Below, piece by piece: positions 17,567 to 25,404 of a DNA stretch of 64,000 nt (within the stretch, counting starts at the first letter, position 1; the number at the start of each line of letters is the position of its first letter). The position numbers were made by a program, and so were the translations under genes. The stretch is from NCBI RefSeq assembly GCF_035917235.1, contig NZ_CP108423.1, positions 5,857,501-5,921,500 on the forward strand. Direction: 5' to 3'. The DNA is from Streptomyces sp. NBC_01294 (GTDB taxonomy: Bacteria; Actinomycetota; Actinomycetes; Streptomycetales; Streptomycetaceae). Below the pieces are notes generated by a model, which worked only from the letters and a program-made list of their open reading frames with translations, had not been told where the DNA came from and did no database searches.

Positions 17567-17785
17567 ATGCCGATCATTTCCGTGACGACCTGGCCCAGCG
17601 AGGACGACGACAAGTGCCGCGAGCTCGTGGAAGAGCTGACGGAGACCGTACACCGGGTCACCGGAGCGCCGCGGGACCGGATCACCGTCTACGTCCAGGA
17701 GGTGCCGCGAAACCGCTGGTCCGAAGGCGGCGCGATGGGGTCCGACCCGGATTTCGCGCGGCTCAGCCGGGCCGGCGGCGTCTGA
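17567..17785 (+). CDS. 4-oxalocrotonate tautomerase family protein
   Basis: This 72-residue protein starts MPIISVTTWPS, so Met removal leaves the N-terminal Pro that acts as general base in this superfamily. An Arg-containing segment follows (DRITVYVQEVPRNRW), including the strand with the usual tautomerase spacing. Such enzymes interconvert keto and enol forms of 2-oxo acids or catalyse related proton transfers. The ATG at 17567 follows GAGAGG, 17 bp after the previous stop. With the KAS III and AfsA-like genes nearby it may tautomerise a beta-keto or butenolide-type intermediate; that is inference. Confidence 0.82.
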   Translation: MPIISVTTWPSEDDDKCRELVEELTETVHRVTGAPRDRITVYVQEVPRNRWSEGGAMGSDPDFARLSRAGGV

Positions 17786-17796
17786 CACGGCCCGCT

Positions 17797-17855
17797 CCCG
17801 GCACCACCGGTGCCGGTTCCGGTGCCGGCACCGGCACCGGGCACGACGCCCGGCA
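17797..17855. repeat. GGCACCGGTGCC-type simple repeat, hairpin-forming
   Basis: The 103-bp gap between the tautomerase and decarboxylase genes consists largely of iterated CCGGTGCCGG and CGGCACCGG units that can fold into alternative hairpins. It could attenuate transcription or stabilise mRNA; no T-run follows. Confidence 0.5.
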
Positions 17856-17888
17856 CCACACCGCACCGCACCAGGAAGGAACCCCGGC

Positions 17889-18683
17889 ATGAGCACCCCC
17901 TGCCCCGGCACCGAGCACGACAACGACCGCATGGAGCGCGGGCTGCGGACGCTGCGCCGGATCGAGGCCGCCGAGCGGCCCGGCATCCTCGACGGTTTCC
18001 AGGACGTGGCCCCCGGCTTTGGTGAGCTGGTCGTCGGCTTCGCCTTCGGCGACATCTGCTCCCGCCCGGGCCTGGAGCTGCCTACCCGCCAGCTCGTCAC
18101 CGTCGCGGCACTCACCGCGCTGGGCAACGCCGCCCCGCAGCTGGAGTTCCACGTACGGGGCGCACGCAACGTCGGGTGCGACCGCCGCGAGATCGTCGAA
18201 ACGGTCCTGCGGCTGAGCGGCTACGCCGGTTTCCCCGCGACGCTGGAGGCGCTGGGCGTCGTCCGGTCCGTCTTCGCCGCCGAGGGCGCGGGCGTGCCGT
18301 CCGCCGAACGGTCCGAGCGCGGGCTGCGAACGCTGCGGGCCCTCGACGGCGACGGCGGTGTCTGCGAGCAGGTGCTGGCCTCCGTGCGCGCCCTCGACCC
18401 GGACCTCGCGGACGATCTCGTCGAGAGTGCCTTCGGCCACCTCGACCCCGTCACGTCGCGCGGCGGTCTCGACCCGCTCACCCGCGCAATCGTCGCCGTG
18501 GCCGCCTGCACCGCCCTGGGCACGCTCCGGCCGCAGCTCACGGCACAGGTGCACGCGATTCTCGACGCCGGCGGCACACCGCAGGACGCCGTCGAGACGA
18601 TCCTGCAGATGGCCGTGTACGCCGGTGTCCCGGCGGCCGTGAACGGCCTCAACGCGGCGCGCGACGTCTTCCGCACGCGATGA
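17889..18683 (+). CDS. Tandem carboxymuconolactone decarboxylase (CMD) family protein
   Basis: This 264-residue protein is built from two CMD domains, about 10-125 and 140-262. Both copies show the family pattern of a helix ending L..R.....AA.TALG followed by Q....V..... (PTRQLVTVAALTALGNAAPQ, then DPLTRAIVAVAACTALGTLR). No CxxC pair is present, so an AhpD-like peroxidase role is unlikely and a decarboxylase, lactonase-like or scaffold role is more plausible. The ATG at 17889 follows AAGGAA. It is in the middle of the accessory operon. Confidence 0.85.
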   Translation: MSTPCPGTEHDNDRMERGLRTLRRIEAAERPGILDGFQDVAPGFGELVVGFAFGDICSRPGLELPTRQLVTVAALTALGNAAPQLEFHVRGARNVGCDRREIVETVLRLSGYAGFPATLEALGVVRSVFAAEGAGVPSAERSERGLRTLRALDGDGGVCEQVLASVRALDPDLADDLVESAFGHLDPVTSRGGLDPLTRAIVAVAACTALGTLRPQLTAQVHAILDAGGTPQDAVETILQMAVYAGVPAAVNGLNAARDVFRTR

Positions 18684-18760
18684 CCGACGCTGCCACCGTG
18701 CCCGCCACCGTCGCGCGGCGGCCCCGGAGCCCGATCCCGCATCAGAAGGAGGGACCCGTC

Positions 18761-19465
18761 ATGACCTCTCGTTCCTACCTTGTCTTCGCCGACGTGGACG
18801 AGACCCTGATCCACTGCAAGAGCATGTTCGACTTCCTGCGGTACCACCTGACCGGCCGGCACGGCGCCGCGGGGACGGCCGAGCACGACCGGCTCCTCGC
18901 CGGCTTCCGGCGGGCCGCCGACGCCGGCACGCCGCGCGAGCAGATCAACCGCGCCTACTACGCCGCCTACGCGGGTGAATCCGTTGCCACCATCGCCGCC
19001 TGGGGCGAGCGCTGGTTCGCGGACCGCGCCGCGGACGGTCTGTTCATCGACACGACCCGCGACGCGCTGCGCGCCCACCGCGAGGCCGGTGCCGAACTCG
19101 TCCTGGTCTCGGGTTCGTTCCCCGCCTGCCTGGACCCCGTCGCGCGGGCCGTCGGCGCCGGGCACCTGCTGTGCAGCCGCCCCGTCGTCGAGGCGGACGG
19201 CCCGGCCGGCCCGGGTGGTGGCGGTACGTACACGGGGCTGATCGAGACCCCGATGATCGGTGCGCAGAAGGCGGTCGCGGTCCGTCGGTTCCTCGCCGCC
19301 CGGCCGGAGATCGACCCGCGGGATTGCTACGCGTACGGCGATCACCCATCCGACCTGCCGATGCTCGAATGCGTCGGCCACCCGGTCGCGGTCGGCGACG
19401 ACCCCGCGCTGCGAGCCCTGCTCGACGCCCGGCCCTCCCCCACTCCTTTGGAGCACCAGCCGTGA
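18761..19465 (+). CDS. HAD-IB family phosphatase (SerB-like)
   Basis: This 234-residue haloacid-dehalogenase phosphatase has motif I FADVDETLI (Asp nucleophile and general acid), motif II VLVSGSFPAC, the Lys in GAQKAVAVR, and motif III YAYGDHPSDLPML. It probably hydrolyses a small phosphomonoester. The ATG at 18761 is preceded by a strong AGAAGGAGGGA; an alternative ATG at 18680 would overlap the CMD gene. Its stop overlaps the GTG start of the KAS III gene. In A-factor-type pathways a phosphatase removes the phosphate contributed by dihydroxyacetone phosphate, which makes this gene suggestive next to an AfsA-like protein. Confidence 0.88.
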   Translation: MTSRSYLVFADVDETLIHCKSMFDFLRYHLTGRHGAAGTAEHDRLLAGFRRAADAGTPREQINRAYYAAYAGESVATIAAWGERWFADRAADGLFIDTTRDALRAHREAGAELVLVSGSFPACLDPVARAVGAGHLLCSRPVVEADGPAGPGGGGTYTGLIETPMIGAQKAVAVRRFLAARPEIDPRDCYAYGDHPSDLPMLECVGHPVAVGDDPALRALLDARPSPTPLEHQP

Positions 19466-20541
19466 CCGTGTACTCACCAGCAACGTCAACCGTCGGCATC
19501 GTCGGAACCGGCTCGTACCTCCCGAGCGACATCGTGCCCAACTCCGAGGTCGCCGAACGGGCCGGGGTCACCTCCGAGTGGATCGTCCGCAAGACCGGCA
19601 TTCGCGAGCGCCGCCGCGCCGCGCCGCACGAAGCGACCTCTGACCTGGCCACCGCCGCCGCGCGGGCCGCGATGGACGACGCCGGGATCTGCGAACGCGA
19701 CATCGCCTGGGTGATCGTGGCGACCTCCACCCCCGACTACCCGCAGCCGGCCACCGCCTGTCTGGTGCAGGACCGGATCGGCGCGACGCAGGCCGCCGCC
19801 TTCGACATCAACGCCGTCTGCGCCGGCTTCGTCTTCGCCCTGCAGACCGGTGCGCAGCTGCTGGCCGGGATCAGCGAGCACAGCGAGGCCAAGTACGCAC
19901 TGGTCGTGGGCGCGGACGTCTACTCGCGGATCCTGGACCACAGCGACCGCAAGACCGCGGTGCTGTTCGGGGACGGTGCGGGAGCCGTCGTACTCGGCCC
20001 GGCCCGCCCCGGATTCGGCATCGTCGGTACCGGTACCAGCACCGACGGCAGCCTCCACGCGCTGATCGGGGTCCAGGCGGGCGGCAGCCGCCACCCCGCC
20101 TCGGCCGGCACCCTCGCCAACGGCCAGCACTTCTTCAAGATGCAGGGGCGTGAGGTCCGCGACTTCGTCAACGAGCGCCTGCCATCGGCCGTCCAAGGGG
20201 TGCTGGCCGCGCACGACGTGGATCCGGCCGCGGTCAGGCACTTCGTTCCGCACCAGGCCAACGGCGTGATGGTCGGCGAGGTCATCCCCAGCCTCGGGCT
20301 GCCCAACGCCCAGGCCCACCTTCCGGTCGACCTGCACGGCAACACCGGCGCCGCCTCGATACCGCTCGCGCTCGACCAGGCCAACCGGTCCGGCGCGCTG
20401 CTGGACGGCCATCTGGTGCTGCTGGCCGGCTTCGGCGGTGGCATGGGGGTCGGCACGGCCCTGATCCGCTGGGACGCCGAGTCCCCCAAGCACCTGCCAC
20501 GCGAGCGCGCGGCGCAGCTCGTCGGGAGCGTCGCCCGGTGA
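19462..20541 (+). CDS. 3-oxoacyl-ACP synthase III (FabH-like)
   Basis: This 359-residue ketosynthase III condenses an acyl-CoA starter with malonyl-ACP or a related acceptor. The catalytic triad is visible: Cys in DINAVCAGFVF, His in HFVPHQANGVM and Asn in HGNTGAASIPLAL. The N-terminus has VGIVGTGSYLPSDIVPNSE, and the substrate-entry RKTGIRERR is standard for FabH. It starts with GTG overlapping the HAD stop, and its own stop overlaps the next small ORF, so translation is coupled. Its position in an accessory cluster, away from fabD/acpP, argues for a specialised rather than housekeeping ketosynthase. Confidence 0.93.
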   Translation: MTVYSPATSTVGIVGTGSYLPSDIVPNSEVAERAGVTSEWIVRKTGIRERRRAAPHEATSDLATAAARAAMDDAGICERDIAWVIVATSTPDYPQPATACLVQDRIGATQAAAFDINAVCAGFVFALQTGAQLLAGISEHSEAKYALVVGADVYSRILDHSDRKTAVLFGDGAGAVVLGPARPGFGIVGTGTSTDGSLHALIGVQAGGSRHPASAGTLANGQHFFKMQGREVRDFVNERLPSAVQGVLAAHDVDPAAVRHFVPHQANGVMVGEVIPSLGLPNAQAHLPVDLHGNTGAASIPLALDQANRSGALLDGHLVLLAGFGGGMGVGTALIRWDAESPKHLPRERAAQLVGSVAR

Positions 20542-20786
20542 ACGGATTCCCCCTCGGCCCCGCCCACGCCTTCCGCTCCGCCCCCGTGTCCGACGCGCTG
20601 TGCGTCGTGCCCGGATGCGCGATCGCCCACTGGTCGATGGGACCTGACGTCCTGGACGCCGGCCCGTGCCCGCACGGCTGGAGTCCCCGCGCCCGGCCCG
20701 ACCGCGACACCTCCGCCCTTGTCCTCACCCGAACCGGCCCCGACGGCCCCACCGATGCTTCACCCCAGGGAGACCGAAAGTCATGA
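20538..20786 (+). CDS. Small uncharacterised protein coupled to KAS III and MFS genes
   Basis: This 82-residue ORF is locked between its neighbours: its GTG overlaps the ketosynthase stop (GTGA) and its stop overlaps the exporter's ATG (ATGA). Such exact bracketing argues for a real, translated gene. The predicted protein is Pro/Arg-rich with three Cys (CVVPGC and PCPHGW), no membrane segment and no family I recognise. It could instead be a coupling spacer with a neutral product. Confidence 0.45.
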   Translation: MNGFPLGPAHAFRSAPVSDALCVVPGCAIAHWSMGPDVLDAGPCPHGWSPRARPDRDTSALVLTRTGPDGPTDASPQGDRKS

Positions 20787-22042
20787 CACAGACCTCAACC
20801 ACTCCCGCCCAGAACGGACAGCGCACCGTCGCACCCGATAATCCCGGCGCCTCACCGCTGCGCGCCTGGCTGGCCGTGATCGCCCTCGGGCTGGGCACGT
20901 TCTCCTTCGTCACCACCGAGACACTTCCCATCGGGCTGCTGCCGTCCATCGGCGCGGGCCTGGACGTCTCCGTGGGCACCGCCGGCTTCCTCGTCACCGG
21001 CTTCGCCGCCGTCGCCGCGATCACCGCGGCGCCGCTGACCACCCTGTGCGGGCGCATCGACCGCAAATGGCTGCTTGCCGGACTCCTGGTGCTGTACGTC
21101 GCGGGCAACCTGCTGGCCGTGATCGCCACCTCCTACGGGGTGCTCCTGGGCGCCCGGGTGCTGGTGGCGCTCGCCCATGGCGTCTTCTGGTCGATCGCCG
21201 CGGCCATCGCGGTCCGTCTGGTCCCCGAGCGGCACGCCGTGCGGGCCACCGCCCTCGTCCTCGGCGGAATCTCGCTGGCCTCGGTGCTCGGCGTCCCGCT
21301 GGGCACCATGATCGGCCAGCGGTCCGGCTGGCACACCGCGTTCGCCGCCGTCGCCGCGATCGGCTTCGTCGTACTGGTCGCCGTGCTTTTCCTGCTGCCC
21401 AGCCTGCCCGCCCAGGGCACGGGGAGCCTGGCCGCCCTGCCGCGCGTCCTGCGCAACAGCCGGCTGCGCGCCGCCGTCGCGGTCACCGCGCTGGTGATGA
21501 TCGGCCATTTCCTCGCCTTCACTTACATCGCCCCGTACCTGGAGCAGGTCACCGGCATCAGCGAAGGCATGGTCGGTGTGCTGCTGCTGGTCTTCGGAGC
21601 CGCCGGATTCGCCGGCAACTTCGTCGCGGGCGCCGTCGTCGGCCGCTCGGTGCACGGCACCCTGGTCGGCGCGCTCGTCCTGATGACCGGCTCGCTCGCC
21701 CTGCTGTGGGCCTTCGGTGACTCGCGGCCCGCGGCGATCACCCTGCTCGTCCTGTGGGGCCTGGCCTTCGCGGCCCTGCCCGTGGGCCTGCAGACCTGGG
21801 TGCTGCAGCTCGCCAAGGAGGAGTCCGACGCCGCCTCGTCGCTGTACGTGGCCGCCTTCAACGGCGCCATTGCCGTGGGGGCCCTGGCCGGCGGCCTCCT
21901 TGTGGACTCCGCCGCCGGACCGCGCGCCGTGACCGCCGTCGCCGCCGTGCTGACCGCCTGCGCCCTGCTCACCCTGCTGCTCTCCGCCCGCAGCGCGCGC
22001 ACCCACAACCCCGCACCCGCCAGGACCCGTACGAACGCCTGA
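20783..22042 (+). CDS. MFS transporter, DHA1 (SotB/arabinose-efflux) type
   Basis: This 419-residue inner-membrane drug:H+ antiporter-type protein has twelve hydrophobic segments. The inter-helix 2-3 loop reads [14 protein letters not shown], with the G..DR..R/K pattern of major facilitators. Helix 5 carries the [18 protein letters not shown] motif typical of exporters (motif C-like). It is translationally coupled to the small ORF before it and probably exports the product of the cluster or confers self-resistance. Low-complexity ends (TRTNA) are cytosolic. Confidence 0.9.
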   Translation: MTQTSTTPAQNGQRTVAPDNPGASPLRAWLAVIALGLGTFSFVTTETLPIGLLPSIGAGLDVSVGTAGFLVTGFAAVAAITAAPLTTLCGRIDRKWLLAGLLVLYVAGNLLAVIATSYGVLLGARVLVALAHGVFWSIAAAIAVRLVPERHAVRATALVLGGISLASVLGVPLGTMIGQRSGWHTAFAAVAAIGFVVLVAVLFLLPSLPAQGTGSLAALPRVLRNSRLRAAVAVTALVMIGHFLAFTYIAPYLEQVTGISEGMVGVLLLVFGAAGFAGNFVAGAVVGRSVHGTLVGALVLMTGSLALLWAFGDSRPAAITLLVLWGLAFAALPVGLQTWVLQLAKEESDAASSLYVAAFNGAIAVGALAGGLLVDSAAGPRAVTAVAAVLTACALLTLLLSARSARTHNPAPARTRTNA

Positions 22043-22160
22043 CCGCACCATCGCGAGCACCGCGACGCACGCCGGCCGGCTCACGACCTCTGACCGATTC
22101 ACGAACACCCGACCCACGACCCGGCCGGAACGCGCGGCCGGAACGAAGGAGTGGCACCTC

Positions 22161-23156
22161 ATGCACCAGCGCACCCTCGGCACCTCAGGACTCCAGGTCT
22201 CGGCGATCGGCCTCGGCTGCATGGGCATGTCGGCCTTCTACGGCACGAGCGACGACACCGAGTCGGTCGCCACGATCCGGCGCGCCCTCGACATCGGGGT
22301 GACGTTCTTCGACACCGCCGACGCCTACGCGGCCGGCCGGAACGAGGCACTGCTCGGCCGGGCCCTCAAGGGCCGCCGCGACGAGGCGGTGGTGGCGACC
22401 AAGTTCGGCATCCGCGGCGTCGGGCCCGGTGGCACGGCCGGCGGCGCCGTCATCGACTCCAGTCCCGCCTACGCCCGGCAGGCCTGCGACGCGTCGCTGG
22501 CCCGGCTGGGCGTGGACACCATCGACCTCTACTACGTGCACCGCCGCAACCCCGACACACCGATCGAGGAGACCGTCGGGGCCATGGCCGAACTCGTCAC
22601 GGCCGGAAAGGTCCGGCATCTGGGGCTGTCGGAGGTCAACGCGGACACCCTGCGCCGTGCCCACGCCGTCCACCCCATCACCGCCCTGCAGACCGAGTAC
22701 TCGCTGTGGGAGCGTGACGTGGAGACCCACATCGCACCCACAGCACGGGAGTTGGGCATCGGACTCGTGCCCTACTCACCGGTCGGCCGGGGTTTGCTCA
22801 CGGGAGCCCTCACCTCACTCGACCAGCTGGACGCGGACGACTACCGCCGCACCGACCCGCGCTTCCAGGGCGAGAACCTCACGCGCAACCTCGCCCTGGT
22901 CGAACGGGTCCGGGCCCTGGCCGGCCGGATCGGCTGCACCCCGGTGCAGCTTGCCCTGGCCTGGCTGCTGACCCGTGGGCCGGAGGTCGCCCCGATTCCC
23001 GGCACCCGGCGCATCACCCGCCTGGAGGAGAACGCCGGAGCGGCCGACCTGACGCTCACCGCCGCACAGCTGGACGAGCTGGAGCAGGCCGTCCCGGCGA
23101 CCGCGGTCGCCGGCGAGCGCTACGCCCCGGCGGCGCTGCGCCTGCTCAACACCTGA
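22161..23156 (+). CDS. Aldo/keto reductase
   Basis: This 331-residue NADPH-dependent (alpha/beta)8 oxidoreductase opens [20 protein letters not shown]. It has catalytic Asp/Tyr in [21 protein letters not shown], Lys in VVATKFGI and His in [16 protein letters not shown]. The NADP-binding end reads [17 protein letters not shown]. It starts with ATG at 22161 after GAAGGAG, 118 bp after the MFS gene. It closes the accessory run before a repeat-rich gap and may perform a late ketone reduction. General detoxification is the alternative. Confidence 0.93.
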   Translation: MHQRTLGTSGLQVSAIGLGCMGMSAFYGTSDDTESVATIRRALDIGVTFFDTADAYAAGRNEALLGRALKGRRDEAVVATKFGIRGVGPGGTAGGAVIDSSPAYARQACDASLARLGVDTIDLYYVHRRNPDTPIEETVGAMAELVTAGKVRHLGLSEVNADTLRRAHAVHPITALQTEYSLWERDVETHIAPTARELGIGLVPYSPVGRGLLTGALTSLDQLDADDYRRTDPRFQGENLTRNLALVERVRALAGRIGCTPVQLALAWLLTRGPEVAPIPGTRRITRLEENAGAADLTLTAAQLDELEQAVPATAVAGERYAPAALRLLNT

Positions 23157-23299
23157 CATTCCGCCCCGCTCCACTCGGGGCGTGCGCACGTCACCCCTGC
23201 GTTTTACCCTCACCCGCCCGCTGCGAGCATGGTTCCCTGCGTGCCGTACTGCTTCCCGACGCCCCGGGCGCGACCGACGTCCAGCGGGTGGGGGCGCGG

Positions 23300-23450
23300 A
23301 GCCCGGTGCCCGGCGGAGCCGGGTTCCCCGGGGCGCCGCCCCAGACCCCGCGCCTCAAACGACGGCGGGGCTGAGGTTGCCCGGGCGGATGTCAAGCGCC
23401 GGCGAGGCTGGATGTGCCCGGGTGGATCAAGCGCCGGCGGGGCCGAAATG
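23300..23450. repeat. Intergenic palindromic repeat cluster (three copies)
   Basis: The gap between the convergent aldo/keto reductase and kinase genes contains three variants of the dispersed unit TCAAACGCCGGCGGGGCTG (near 23362, 23393 and 23429), preceded by short CCCGG/CCGGG palindromes. The unit recurs near 31010, 44650, 44760, 59530, 59995 and 60057. It may act as a bidirectional terminator. Confidence 0.7.
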
Positions 23451-23458
23451 GGCCCCGG

Positions 23459-24676
23459 CTACGACACCGGCAGGGTGGCGTGGACCCGGTAGCCGCCCCC
23501 GTAGCGCGGCCCGGCGAAGCAGGAGCCGCCCAGGGCGCCCGTGCGTTCGCGCATGCCGAGCAGCCCGTGCCCGCCGCCGGGCTCCGCGTCGGGAGGCTCC
23601 GCGCCGCCGCCGCCGCCGTCGTCGAGCACCGTCACCTCCACCGACGGCCCCACCCGCACCACGCTGACCTCGGCCTTGGCCCCCGGCCCCGCGTGCTTGC
23701 GTACGTTCGTCAGCGCCTCCTGGATCACCCGGTACGCCGCCAGGTCCACCGCCGCCGGCAGCGGCCCCGCCTCGCGGTCCAGCTGGACGATCACCTCCAC
23801 CGGCAGCCCGGCGTGCCGGAAGGTGTCCACCAGCTCGTCCAGCACGCTCAGCCCGGGCGCGGGCTCGGTCGGCGCCTCCGGGTCACCGGACTGCCGCAAC
23901 AGCCCGACCGTGGCCCGCAGCTCGTTCAGCGCAGACCGGCTGGCGTCCCGTACGTGGGCCAGGGCCTCCTTGGCCTGGTCCGGGCGCTTGTCCATGACGT
24001 GCGCGGCCACCCCCGCCTGCACGTTGACCAGGGCGATGTGGTGGGCCACCACGTCGTGCAGATCCCGGGCGATCCGCAGCCGCTCCTCGGCGACCCGCCG
24101 CCGGGCCTCCTCGTCCCGGGTCCGCTCGGCCCGCTCGGCCCGCTCCCGGATGGCGTCGACGAAGGCCCGCCGGCTGCGCACGGCGTCCCCGGCGGCCGCG
24201 GCCATCCCGGTCCAGGCGAAGATCCCGAGGTTCTCCTGCGCGTACCAGGGCAGCGGCCCGGCGAGCATCGCCACGCCCGTCAGGCCCGCCATCGTGAGCA
24301 GCCCGATCCGCCAGGTCGTCGGCCGGTCGGTGAGGGCCGCCACCGTGTACAGGGCGATCACCGTGCACATGGCGACGGGCGCCCTCGGCTCCCCGGTGGT
24401 CAGCTCCAGCAGGCAGAGCCCGCAGGTGACGGCGAGCACGGCGCGCGGCTGCCGGCGCCGGAACACCAGGGCGGCCGCGCCGAACAGCATCAGCAGCAGG
24501 GAGAACGGCTCGGGGGTGCGCGTCCCGAAGGTGGGCCCGTGCGGCCCGTGCGGGTCGGCGAAGGAGCCGACGACCATGGCGACGAACGCCCCGAAGGCCA
24601 GCACGGCGTCGGTGGCGAGCGGATGGGCCCGCATCCACTGCCGGGTGGGGGCGAAGGGCCCGAGGTCTGTCGTCAC
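23459..24676 (-). CDS. Sensor histidine kinase, NarL-type (HisKA_3)
   Basis: This 405-residue membrane kinase has four to six N-terminal hydrophobic segments (about 20-155), then a coiled RAERAERTRDEEARRR linker. The dimerisation/phosphoacceptor helix RIARDLHDVVAHHIALVNVQ contains the phospho-His. The ATP-binding domain has the N box (VIQEALTNVRKHA) and G boxes (VLDDGGGGG, GGGHGLLGMRER). No response-regulator gene is adjacent; the nearest NarL-type regulator is at 35688. The gene ends just past the repeat cluster. Confidence 0.93.
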   Translation of the reverse strand: MTTDLGPFAPTRQWMRAHPLATDAVLAFGAFVAMVVGSFADPHGPHGPTFGTRTPEPFSLLLMLFGAAALVFRRRQPRAVLAVTCGLCLLELTTGEPRAPVAMCTVIALYTVAALTDRPTTWRIGLLTMAGLTGVAMLAGPLPWYAQENLGIFAWTGMAAAAGDAVRSRRAFVDAIRERAERAERTRDEEARRRVAEERLRIARDLHDVVAHHIALVNVQAGVAAHVMDKRPDQAKEALAHVRDASRSALNELRATVGLLRQSGDPEAPTEPAPGLSVLDELVDTFRHAGLPVEVIVQLDREAGPLPAAVDLAAYRVIQEALTNVRKHAGPGAKAEVSVVRVGPSVEVTVLDDGGGGGAEPPDAEPGGGHGLLGMRERTGALGGSCFAGPRYGGGYRVHATLPVS

Positions 24677-24706
24677 CCCGATACGGTACGGCCTGCCCGC
24701 CGCCGC

Positions 24707-25351
24707 CTACGGCGGAGGGCGCTGCCCCAGCGGGACGGGGGCGCGCGCCGCAGCCCACTGCGCGCGGACCACGCACACCGCCATGACCGCGGCGATGGCC
24801 GCCAGGTGCTCCTTGCCCGCCAGGTTGTTCTTGACCATCACCTCGCCGATCATCACCAGGATCACCAGCGCGCCCGTCAGGTACGCCCGGTAGCGCCAGC
24901 AGACGTAGATGGCGAGCCCCACCACCGCCGCCGAGGGCCCGGTGTCGTTGATGACCCGGTCGGACACCGGCAGGCCGAAGGGGTGCTCCGGACCCAGCGC
25001 GAGCCCGATCCGCGCGTACGTGGTCCCCGCGAGGGTGGCGACGTAGCCGATCACCAGCGTGCGCCACCAGCCGATGCAGATCTCCGCGATCCCGAAGACG
25101 AGCAGGATCTGCGCGAGCGCCCCCCACACCGGCAGGTCCAGGGCCGGGACGAACAGCGACAGGGGGGTGCGCAGCAGGGCGAGCGAGAACGGGTCGGCGG
25201 CTTTGACCGACCCGAGGTCCTGGACCACCTGGAAGCCCCAGGAGGTGTTCTGCACGATCTGGAAGAGCGAGGTCAGGCAGACCGCGCCGAGGGTCATCGG
25301 GATCGCCCGCCACTTCTCGCGGACGAGCGCGTCCCGGACGGTCCGGAACAT
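24707..25351 (-). CDS. Rhomboid-like integral membrane protein, probably inactive
   Basis: This protein of about 214 residues has five to six membrane segments. NDTGPSAAVVGLAIYV resembles the rhomboid serine-loop region, and KEHLAAIAAVMAV the histidine helix. The canonical GxSG and spacing are degenerate, so it fits the 'rhomboid-like' (pseudoprotease) group found in actinobacteria better than an active protease. I chose the ATG at 25351; the open frame extends to 25627 but would overlap the upstream lysyltransferase gene. It probably shares a transcript with that gene. Confidence 0.55.
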   Translation of the reverse strand: MFRTVRDALVREKWRAIPMTLGAVCLTSLFQIVQNTSWGFQVVQDLGSVKAADPFSLALLRTPLSLFVPALDLPVWGALAQILLVFGIAEICIGWWRTLVIGYVATLAGTTYARIGLALGPEHPFGLPVSDRVINDTGPSAAVVGLAIYVCWRYRAYLTGALVILVMIGEVMVKNNLAGKEHLAAIAAVMAVCVVRAQWAAARAPVPLGQRPPP

Positions 25352-25404
25352 GGGCCCCCACTCACGGTGGGCGAACCGCCCGAGTGAGGAGGCGTTCCAC
25401 GCTG

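Noticed and set aside
17797..17855. CRISPR-like array
   Set aside because: Units are short, irregular and without spacers; a simple GGCACC repeat explains them.
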